Source: Dentipellis sp. KUC8613 (Eukaryota; Basidiomycota; Agaricomycetes; Russulales; Hericiaceae). Taken from it: a stretch of 17,141 bases of DNA. Positions 1 to 8,404 of this stretch are shown here, piece after piece (the stretch's first letter is position 1; each line of letters opens with the position of its first letter). A program made the position numbers and the translations under genes. The notes beneath the pieces are model-generated. The model saw nothing but the letters and a program-made list of their open reading frames with translations. It had not been told where the DNA came from and did no database searches. The stretch spans positions 67,729-84,869 of the forward strand of contig NSJX01000084.1 in NCBI GenBank assembly GCA_002286715.1, given 5' to 3'.

Positions 1-225
1 AGATAAAAGCAATAAGAAACCTGAAGAATAAGTCAGTTGAAGAAAGAAGAGAGAAGAAAGTAACTTACCAGAGGGTGGCTGTGGGGTGCGAGAGCATGCA
101 CACAAGGCTCGGAAACGAGCAAGGACGGTACGAGGCGCAGGAGGGTGCGAACGACGGACGGCGTGCGGAGGCGGCGGGCGGCGTGCGGAGGGCACATGGA
201 GGCGGCTGAGGGAGCGTGCAGGCGG

Positions 226-605
226 TGCCCTCTCCGCCACCCTCCAGCACCCTCCAGCGCCCTCGGATGCCCTCCACGCGCCTTCCAGCGCCCTCCGCCG
301 CCCTCCACGCCACCCTCGCCACCTTCGTTCGCCCACCACCGCCCTCTGCGCACCCTCCGCACGCCGTACGCACCCTCGTCGGGCCGTACGCACTTTCCCC
401 GCACCCTCCAGCGCTCTCCAGCGCCCTCCAGCGCCCTCCGCCGCCCTCTTTGCGCCCGCCACACGCCGTCCCCGCCCTCTCCGCCGCCTCCTCGCGCCCT
501 ACGCATCCTCCTCGGGCCGTTGGCGCTGTCCCCGCACCCCCCGCTGCCCTCTCTGCCGCCTCTTTGGGCTATCTGCCGCCTCCACGCGCCGTCCGCACGC
601 CGTCC
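226..605 (-). repeat. Inverted segment of the GC-rich block
   Basis: Within the otherwise G-rich block this segment is C-rich, with words such as ccctccagcgccctc. Its reverse complement matches the rest of the block. The word tcgggccgtacgcac near 379 and cctcgggccgttggcgctgt near 510 are reverse complements of the core that runs acagcgcgtacggcccga at 833, 1008, 2781 and 2944. The skew flips near 226 and again near 606, so this is an inversion within the array or inverted insertion of repeat material. Confidence 0.75.
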
Positions 606-832
606 GGGGAGGGTGCGTACGGCGCTTGGAGGGCGTAGGAGGCGGCGATGGGCGAACGAGGGGGGTGGTGGTGGCGAGGGCGGCGTGGAGGGCGGCGGAG
701 GGCGGCGGAGGGCGCTGGAGGGCGCCTGGAGGGCAGCCGAGGGCGGCGGCGGGCGCGTGGAGGGCGGCCGAGGGCCGTGGAGGACGCGTGGAGGGCGGCA
801 GAGGGCGGCCGAGGGCGGCCGAGGGCGCAGGG

Positions 833-2995
833 ACAGCGCGTACGGCCCGACGAGAGCGCGTACGGCGTGCGGATGGTGCGCAGAGGGCGGTGGAGGGCCG
901 CGTAGGGCGCTGGACGGGCGCGTAGAGGGCGGCCAAGGACCGTGGAGGGCGGCCGAGGGCCGTGGAGGGCGCGTGGAGGGCGGCAGAGGGCGGCAGAGGG
1001 TGTAGGGACAGCGCGTACGGCCCAACGAGGGCGCGTACGGCGTGCGGAGGGCGCGGAGAGGGCGGTGGAGGGCCGCGTAGGGCGCTGGACGGGCGCGTGG
1101 ACGGCAGTGGTGGGCGCAGAGGGCGCGGAAGGCGCGTGTACGGCCCCAAGAGGGCGTGTCCGGCGTGCAGAGGGCGGAGGCGGGCGCACACGGCTCGTGG
1201 AGGGTGGCCGAGGGTGGTTGGAGGGCGGTGGAGGGCGGTGGAGGGCGATGGAGGGCGGCGGAGGGCGAACGAGGGCGGCGGAGGGCGAACGAGGGCGGCG
1301 GAGGGCGAACGAGGGCGGTGGCAGAGGGTGAACGAGGGCGGCGGAGGGCGGCGGAGGGGGCGGGGACAGCACGTATGGCCCGAAGAGGGCGCGTACGGCA
1401 TGCTGACGGTGCGCAGAGGCGCGCGGCGGGCGCATATGGCGCCTGGAGGGCGTCGGCGGGCGCGTGGAGGGCGGTGGAGGGTGGCGAAGGGCGGCGGAGG
1501 GCGAACGAGGGCAGGGAGGGCGGCGGGAAGGGCGCGTAGGGCGCGTAGGGCGCGTGGAGGGCGCGTAGGGCGCGATGAGGCGGTGTTGAGGGCGTCGATG
1601 GCAGCGGTGGGCGAACGAGGGCGGCGGTGGGCGAACGAGGACGGCGAGGAGGCGGCGGTGGGGCGTGCTGGGGCGAGCAAGGGCGGCGATGGGGCGCGCT
1701 GGGGCGCGAGGAGGCGACGGGGGGTGGCTGTGGACCAACGAGGGCGGCGACGGGGCGTACTGGGGCGAGAGAGCGGCGGTCGGACGCGCTGGAGAGCGAG
1801 GAGGCAGCGGCGGGTGGCTGTGGACCAACGAGGGCGGCGATGGGGCGCGCTGGGGCGCGAGGTGGCGGCGGCGGGTGGCTGTGGACCAACGAGGGCGGCG
1901 ACGGCGCACGCTGGGGCGAGAGGGCGGTGGTCGGACACGCTGGGGCACGAGGAGGCGGACGGGGGTGGCTGTGGATGAACGAGGGCGGCGACGGGGCACG
2001 CTGGGGCGAGAGGGCGGTGGTCGGACGCGCTGGGGCACGAGGAGGCGGACGGGGGTGGCTGTGGATGAACGAGGGCGGCGACGGGGCATACTGGGGCGAG
2101 AGGGGACGTGTTGGGGCGCGAGGAGGCGGCCGTGGGGCGTGCTGGGGCGAGCGTAGGCGGCGATGGGACGCGCTGGGGCGCGAGGAGGCGGCGGCGGGCG
2201 CATGAACGGCGAAGAGGGTGTGCGGAGGCGGCGGACGGCGTGTGGAGGCGGCGGACGGCGTGTGGAGGACGCATGGAGGCGGCGGAGGGTGCGTGGAGGC
2301 AGCGGACGGCCCGAAGAGGGCGCGTAGGGTGCGAGGAGGTGGCGGAGAGGGCGGCGTACAGCGCGTACGGTGCAGAGAGGGCGCGTAGGGTGGGACAAGG
2401 GCGCAGACGGCGCAGACGGCGCGGAGGGCAGTGTAGGCGGCGGAGATGGCGGAGAGGGCGCGTCGAAGGCGCGTCGAGGGCTGCGTCGGGGGCGGGGAGG
2501 CTGCGTCGAGGGCAGGGAGGCGGTGGAGAGGGCGGATGGCATGTCGGAGGCGCCGACAGCACATCGAGGGCGCAGACGGCGCGTTGAGGGCGCAGATGGT
2601 GCCTTGAGGGCGCAGACGGCGCATCGAAAGCATGTCGAGGGCAGAGAGGGGAGAGAGAGGGTGGCGTACGGCGCATACGCCGCGTGGAGGGCGGTAAAGG
2701 GGGCGTGGAGGGCGGCCGAGGGCCGTGGAGGGCACGTAGACGGCGCGTAGAGGGCGGCCGAGGGCGCGGAAGGCGTGGGGACAGCGCGTACGGCCCGAAG
2801 ACGGCGCGTACGGCGTGCGGAGGGCGCGGAGAGGCCGGCGGCTGGCGCATACAACGCGTGGAGGGCGGCAGAGGGCGAGTGGAGGGCGGCCGAGGGCCGT
2901 GGAGGGCGCGTGGAGGACGGCGGAGGGCGCAGAAGCCGTGGGGACAGCGCGTACGGCCCGAAGAGGGCGCGTACGGTGTGCGGAGGGCGCGCAGA
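833..2995 (+). repeat. Recurring core of about 45 bp inside the GC-rich block
   Basis: A core beginning acagcgcgtacggcccga and continuing to gcgcgtacggcgtgcgg starts at 833, 1008, 1366 (diverged), 2781 and 2944. Inverted forms occur near 379-400 and 510-534. The pairs 833/1008 (175 bp apart) and 2781/2944 (163 bp apart) lie in longer direct repeats. The first pair also shares the following segment that reads gggccgcgtagggcgctgga. This shows higher-order organisation rather than simple slippage. Confidence 0.75.
1724..2144 (+). repeat. 90-bp tandem repeat, five units, one shortened to 61 bp
   Basis: The anchor gtggctgtgga followed by (cc/tg)aacgagggcggcga starts at 1724, 1814, 1875, 1965 and 2055. 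The spacings are 90, 61, 90 and 90 bp. The 61-bp unit lacks an internal segment of about 29 bp (the part reading cgagagggcggtggtcgga in its neighbours). The last two full units are nearly identical, which suggests recent amplification. Partial units extend to both sides, roughly 1655-2190. Confidence 0.85.
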
Positions 2996-3443
2996 GGCCT
3001 GCGTCGGGCGCATACCACACGTGGAGGGCGGTAGAGGGCACGTGGAGGGCGCGTAAGGCGTATACAGCGCGTACAGCGCGTACAGCGCGTGGGGGCGGCG
3101 TACGGCACGCGCAGGCGGGGGAGGGTGCATGGAGGCGGTGGACGGCGTGTGGAGGGCGCGGGGAGGGCGAAGAGGGCGGCTGAACGGCTGAACGGCGGGC
3201 GGACGGCGCACGTGGCGTGGAGGGCAGCAAAGTGGGCAGTGGTGGGCAGGTGGAGGGGCAGCGGAGGGCGGTTGAACGGCGCAGAGGGCGGTTCAATGGT
3301 GCGGAAGGCGCGTGAATGGTGCTGAGGGGGGACGGCGCAGAGGGCGGGCGGAGGGCAGGTGAGGGCGCAGGAGCGTGATCAGCGCATGAGAGGGTAAGGT
3401 TGGCACGGCAGAGGGCGGTGTGGAGGAGGTAGGCAGGCAAAGG

Positions 3444-3471
3444 ACGCGAGCCCGGGATCCCGGGCTTGCGT
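3444..3471. repeat. 28-bp near-perfect palindrome at the edge of the GC-rich block
   Basis: The core agcccgggatcccgggct (3449-3466) equals its own reverse complement. After one g/t pair the symmetry continues for four more base pairs on each side. It sits exactly where the GC-rich block gives way to ordinary sequence. I know no specific role for it. It could be a junction scar or form a small cruciform. Confidence 0.8.
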
Positions 3472-4123
3472 GGTCAGTCAACGTTCAAGTCAGAGCAGCG
3501 GCCACGCACCTATATTGAACATGTACCGTCGGTTCTGCCTCGGCTTCTCTCCTGCCATTCGAAAGTCAGTTTGCGTGAGTTGACGACACGCGCATGGGAG
3601 GCTGTGGGGTGTAGAGTTAAATAAGTGGTGAGCTGCTATGGCGAGACGGACCTCTGCAACCATAACCAGCTTCGGCAATTCCCGCAAAGTGCACGCATGG
3701 TCTCGTCGATGAATCGAATCACTCTATCACACTCAAAACAAAATTCTGTAAATTGTTTAAAAAATTAGGATACGTCTATTATACAATGCATGACCTGTGT
3801 ACGTGATGCGAGACATATAATCAAACTCTTGGTTCCGATACCTGCAGATTTCGCAAATGGAGTCCATTTCCGCGACGCGACTTCGAGTTTACGGGCGACT
3901 GTGATGCTCTAAAAATATAAGCAATCCACGGTGTGTCTGTACTACCGTCTTCCATATGCAGTCCAAATTTGACTGCGATTGGGCAAGTATCAGAGCATAC
4001 AGAAAATGAACATGTCGGAAAGTGTGTGGGTGTGGCTGAGATTGTGGGAATGGACTTCCTGTTGGGGTGATTAAAATTCTGTTGACTTTGGTGGAACCGA
4101 CTCAAATTAAAACTGATTCATAG
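3472..4123. other. Gene-free spacer
   Basis: Composition is ordinary to AT-rich and I see no supportable gene. Only short minus-strand frames exist, for example 3821-4105 (94 codons) and 3490-3687, with no recognisable motif. Upstream of 4124 the DUF6535 reading frame is blocked by a stop (tag, 4121-4123). From 4137 leftwards similarity to the right-hand DUF6535 gene is lost, so the duplication breakpoint lies here. Confidence 0.6.
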
Positions 4124-5568
4124 CTGAATCAGAATTCAGATCCATCTAGCTCTAAGAATGATAGTCCAGAATATATAGTTGCCTGGCAGACTGTCAACTC
4201 CTTTTCAATGAGTAGACTTACCTCAAAGCCATCTTATCTTGATCTGATATCCTCTATACTCAACCATTGTCTTACCAGTAGTGAATTTGGCCAACCCTTC
4301 ATTGAGACATGCAATAAAAAACAGCAGAACAAATTATTGTTCCTCTTCAGGACTGTGATTGTATATAGATCAGGTATCAAAACAGAGATGCCAACAAATA
4401 TTGAACTGGCCAAATCCCTGATAAATATTATGGAGATGTCTGACATCATATGGGATCACATGTCAGAAGATTCTATGATTGATATTTCTCTAGCAATGTC
4501 ACAAATATGTGAAGATATAAATGCAATTCCTGCTGTAACATCACACTGGATACAAAAGTGGATAAAATGTATTCAAAGAATATCAACTTCTGACAACATT
4601 GAAAGCATCAAGTCCATATTTAGAAGTGCATGTTATTTATCACAAAAACTTATAGCTAATAATTCTGAAATGGCTGACTTGATGAATTCACCTCCTTTTT
4701 CAAAAACAATGCCTGAAATGTATGTGTTGTGCTCAAACAGAGATGTAGATTGGGCATTCTTTTGCTGGATAGGAGTGTATCAACATGTTATCTCAAGCAA
4801 TGGATCTTCATCTCAAGCAATTGTATACTTGGGTAATAAAGTCAACTTGAATAACTTCTTGAATTCAATTACTTTCCAAGAACATCAGCTCTATTCGGTT
4901 GAAAACCTCTTGTATATTAGATATATTCCTCTCATGAGAGTATTCCATATACTGAACAAGCATAACTTGATTGACAAAGAGATATGGACATCATTTATTT
5001 TCAAAATTACAGAATTTATTGATGCACAATCAAGGCCTTCATTTTTCACACATTACTGTTGCATCTGTATGCAGCATATCTCAACTGAGTTGAAGATAGC
5101 TCTAAATAACAAGACAGACTGGCAAAATCATTTGAAGGTGAATGTGGAGAACATACCTGATAGATTGTAAGTTGATTGTGTCATATTCCCATTGTTCAAG
5201 CTGATGTAATATGAAATCTGTAGCTGGTTCTTAGAGAATGTTAAGAGATTCTTGAAACTACTCCAAGCAAAATCTCCAGTGCTATCTGTATGTCAGCTAT
5301 CTCTTTTTCCTTCACTTCACTAACTAACATAATTTGATGACAGGAATTGGGTCCATTAAAAGATCTACTTGAAAAAGGCATCAATTTACTTGAATCTGCC
5401 GCACCTACAGGTGAAATACATCCTACAAATGAGATGCACCCTACCAAATTCAGTTGGCTCAAACCCTCCACATGGCATGCAAGAAAGAACAATATCAGAG
5501 GTGATGAAGAGGCAGGTGGGGAGGGAGAAGCAGTCAAGATGAACACCTTGGAAATTGAACCAGCTTGA
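4124..5568 (+). pseudogene. 5'-truncated DUF6535-type gene (C-terminal part only)
   Basis: This is the C-terminal region of a DUF6535-family membrane protein gene that has lost its 5' part. The frame is open from 4124, and the first ATG is at 4208. Exons are 4124-5166, 5224-5287 and 5344-5568. The introns are 57 bp (gtaagt..ctgtag) and 56 bp (gtatgt..gacag, branch actaac). Splicing removes the apparent stop at 5168 and adds WFLENVKRFLKLLQAKSP before ELGPLKDLLEKG. From the ATG the spliced product would be 415 residues: mostly helical and soluble-looking, rich in I, L, N and S, with a charged tail. The membrane segments that define the family are absent. From 4138 it matches 16972 onward in the intact gene with four differences in 170 bp. 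The 3' end looks undamaged, so truncation is recent or the fragment is still expressed. I call it a pseudogene because no family domain or obvious promoter remains. Confidence 0.8.
5413..5448 (+). repeat. 18-bp coding duplication, E(I/M)HPT(N/K) twice
   Basis: Two adjacent 18-bp units encode EIHPTN and EMHPTK in the last exon of the truncated DUF6535 copy. They differ at a few mostly third-codon positions. This is a small in-frame tandem duplication in the disordered tail. Confidence 0.7.
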
Positions 5569-5819
5569 GTCTGATTTCTGCTGACCACTCTGTACTTATT
5601 TTTTTCTTGGTTCTCTGTCTCAGATATCCATCACATGCACAAGATATGTACCTGTATGAGCAATGGTATGGAGAAATACTTCAGATTTACATGGAGTCTC
5701 TATGTATACCAAACTTTGTAAACAAATCAAACATGGGCTACTATGCCCACGCACAATGGCATAGCATTCTGCTCGAGAGTCCAGGGTGTTGTTTCGAAGG
5801 AATCACGAGCTCGAGCTTG
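5569..5819. other. 3' flank of the truncated DUF6535 copy
   Basis: The sequence is AT-rich up to about 5733 and probably represents the 3' untranslated region and flank of the upstream gene. From about 5745 it becomes more GC-rich and merges into the decayed unit. A small inverted repeat (tgggc / gccca, 5734-5749) lies at the transition. No gene is seen. Confidence 0.5.
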
Positions 5820-8404
5820 AACGTGCATGGTTGCCTTCTTGAGAACAGTGCTTTGATACAGAGATTGTGTTTGCACGCGAGTGCAAATGGATTGCCCTAG
5901 CCAGCGCTCGTCAATTGTAAAGGCGAACCTGCAGGGAGTCGATGCTGCAGCACAAGGGCAGCGAGGACGCGAAAGTGCACACCATTGAAATGTGTGTCCC
6001 AGTTGTATTGCCAAATTTCTTGGCAGCAGTATGTTAGCTGTTGAGCATCGCGCGCGGGCTAGGTGTTTTCTGTCGAGATCAAATGGGCTGAGATGTCGGT
6101 GTCAATGCCTAAGACATAGCAACAGTGCGCGATCCGAGGAGATCAGCTAAACGAGGCCTGCACAGAATGACGCACATGTTCAAGCACTCCTGGCAAATTA
6201 ATCCTATTCTTCTGCCCCATATGAGCTCCTTGCCTCCCAGAGAATGTGTATTGGTCTACGACAGGTTGTTGAGTTGGCTCTTCGTGTCTATAGTCGACTT
6301 TATAAGACGATGGAAATAAGACGCTGACAACACACCTGTACTATCGTGTTCTACCCTCTACCGGATCTCCCGCCCCTTATGACCTAGGCGCAATAGCACA
6401 CAGGCTCTGCCCAGGCGAAAGCTAGGGGGAGCACCGAGGTATTCGTGAGTACTGCCAGAGTTGAGTAAGCCCTGTCATGCGTGTTAGAAAAATCTGACAC
6501 GTGTACAGTGAAACTGCACTTTCGAGCTTCGCGACTCGACCCGCGCATGCAGTATACTTGCGGTTGCGTGCAGAGCCGCAGCAAATGCAGTGGCCGCGGA
6601 GATGAGTTCCTATTGAAGGCACATCTCGACTCCCCAAAAGTGATGTTATGCGGAATGAAGTGATCAACCCGGGCGATATGATTAAACAGACCTGTGGGAT
6701 GGTAGTCAGGGTGGGCCACACAGACGGAAAAGAAACATATCATTTGTGGGTGCTATATAGAGCACAGGGTCTTCGAGTTCTCGCTAAGATTAGTCACGAA
6801 GGTACTGTGGACAAAGATGCAGACAAGCTAGCTGGAGGAGGTCTGTGCAATCTGCGGGTGGGCGGAGAGGAGCCTTGAAAATGGCAAGCCGCCCACGAAG
6901 ACTGTACTACATAAATCACGCTGGTCAGTACGAAGGCAAGGGTAGCAGAATAAGCAGAGGCATACCGAACACGCGCTGCGAAAATGACTGGATGAATTTG
7001 ACAGGACTGTTCTAGCGCGCCTCAAGAATCCGACTCCGCGCACTGACACGGAATTCCGCATATGCACGCTGCCGATTGGGAATTTTGCCCAAAAATAAGC
7101 GACATAGTTGCGCGTGAGCTCGACGGGCGTCGTGGTGTTTTCGTGGGACGACGCGGTTGAGGGCATCATGAGCCAGCGTACATAGAGCTCGTAGACGTCG
7201 GACACGCTCATACATGTACTTACAAACGAGCTGTTGAGGTTCTCGTTCGGGACATGAACGACATGGTGCGCATCATAGTCTGGGCTGGATATGAAAGAGA
7301 CTTCAGGCCGAGGGCACGAAAATCGGGAGCGCCGTGACCAAAGACCCATTTCCGGGGCCTGCGAGCGTGTCAGTAACGGATGGGTATAAGTAGGGGTTCA
7401 AGACTCGCCTGTGACATCCTGGATACCATGCCTGCGCGCTGCGGTCAGCAGCGTCCTTGGAAAACCATCGATGACGACGAACCGATCGATATCGCTGACC
7501 GCGTCCGCAAGCGCAAGCATCACAGGCAGGTTGGTCTTCATGGAGCAACTTACGAGGATCGCACGGGTGGGTCTCGCTTGAGAGACGGGGATAGAGGCGA
7601 GCACCTGTGTGCGGCTCTGCAGAAGCTGCTATGGACTACCCGTCTACTCAGGAGCCTGTTGAGGGCAGAGGTCGACGGTTGGGAAGCTTGTATGCCATAT
7701 CGTAGAAATGCGTGTTCCGACTACTTGTAAGAGATCAGCAACGAGCCTGGTGAAGTAGCGAGTGAGCGTACACACCATCTGCGAGGCTTAAACGCGACGG
7801 AATCGGCAGCGCCAAGGCACGGCGGAAACGTTCGACCAGTCAGAGCCGTCGTTATTGCTGTCCGGAAATCTTCAATCTCGTGCAGGCTCGACCGGTACCA
7901 GCAAAACGACTGGAACGAACAAGGTCAGATATTGAAGAATCACCGGATACAATAACGACGTACCTGGCGGAGCGTACACGGAGACTCTAAGCTCAAGATC
8001 TTCGACTCAATGCTCGGCACATCGTGGGTTGCAGGCACGAATGCTGGTGGCCGGCTAAGAACTTCGCCCTGAGATCGAAAATCCGGAAGTGCGCTATGGT
8101 TTGGACTTGGCCAACAGAGAGGATGGTGGCTAGAGAAAGCCGCAGTTCTGAATCAACCGAGGTGTAGATAGAGAGTAATTTGATGGACGTACGTCGTTCT
8201 ACAGTCGTCCTCCCCTTCTTTCCCTGTCCTTCTTAGATGACTCGCGTCATCACTCTTTTTTTCGCCTTCTGGGGTCCATGTCCTGCTGCTACGGGGCGAT
8301 CCACGGATCAGATGTCGGGTTGCAGGGGGTGCGAGGGAATGGCATCGCTGTGGCGCTCGTGTCGTTGTTCCGCGCAGGTTCCGTGGAGACGCTCGCACGT
8401 CAAG
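5820..8404 (-). pseudogene. Decayed multi-exon gene X, copy A (unknown family)
   Basis: This is the remnant of a minus-strand gene recognised mainly by comparison with the second copy at 11972-14655. Shared intron positions are 7910-7963 (54 bp, gtacgt..ctgac..ttccag), 7359-7408, 6902-6965 (gtatgc..ctgac..tacag) and 6692-6740. The best-conserved exon piece reads ELYVRWLMM followed by HENTTTPVELT (around 7190-7120), against ELYKHWLTM..HPDTTTSVELM in the other copy. Another reads NLPVMLALADAVSDIDRF against NPLVVLVNHADDVGGINRF. Damage is visible. The donor of the 6740 intron reads at instead of gt, the 7408 donor is gc, and exon pieces fall in different frames with stops between them. I do not recognise the protein family. 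Some short conserved stretches could instead belong to a plus-strand gene. Confidence 0.6.
8189..8236 (+). other. Possible + strand intron conserved in both X copies (copy A)
   Basis: The sequence starts gtacgt, ends in a pyrimidine-rich run plus ttag, and is followed by ATGA. The equivalent in the second copy is 14431-14495, with an added aactgac branch-like site. Downstream, both copies can be read on the + strand as ALVS(L/S)FRAGSV(E/K)TLA(R/Y)Q. This would put a second, divergently oriented gene at this end of the unit. Evidence is limited to two diverged copies. Confidence 0.35.

Larger units (their letters stand above)
70..3440. repeat. GC-rich, strand-skewed minisatellite-like block
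   Basis: This stretch of about 3.4 kb is built almost entirely from variants of short words such as gagggcgg, gcgcgtgga and gcgtacggc. G dominates the + strand except at 226-605, where C dominates. The left edge is abrupt, passing from purine-rich AT sequence at 1-62 to GC-rich sequence at about 70. The right edge lies next to a palindrome at 3444. Very long open frames exist in all three minus frames (869, 880 and 1135 codons, almost entirely A, P, R, S) and shorter ones on the plus strand. Simultaneous openness in overlapping frames follows from the near absence of TA-containing stop words, so I do not read them as genes. The closely spaced GGG runs make G-quadruplex formation on the + strand plausible (inference). 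A low-complexity A/P/R/S-rich protein read from the minus strand cannot be fully excluded. Confidence 0.9.

Noticed and set aside
33..3440. Open frame of 1135 codons on the minus strand, with 869- and 880-codon neighbours in other frames
   Set aside because: All three frames are open over the same repeats and encode only A/P/R/S-rich low complexity. The longest lacks an ATG start at its 5' end. Composition explains the openness.
4015..4065. Short resemblance (tgagattgtggga) between the spacer and the DUF6535 membrane exon near 16110
   Set aside because: The match covers only about 13 bases and does not continue in either direction, so chance is likely.
5168..5170. Stop codon ending the DUF6535 fragment at 5170
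   Set aside because: The taa lies inside gtaagt. Splicing 5167-5223 and then 5288-5343 keeps the frame and adds a sensible helical segment and tail ending at 5568.
5138..5343. Single long intron from gtgaat at 5138 to cag at 5343
   Set aside because: It is in phase but would be 206 bp, far longer than every other intron here. The two-intron model uses 57 and 56 bp introns with good branch sites.
5241..5588. 115-codon minus-strand frame opposite the last exons of the DUF6535 fragment
   Set aside because: It is a shadow of the spliced plus-strand exons, and its VGCIS repeats mirror the 18-bp coding duplication.
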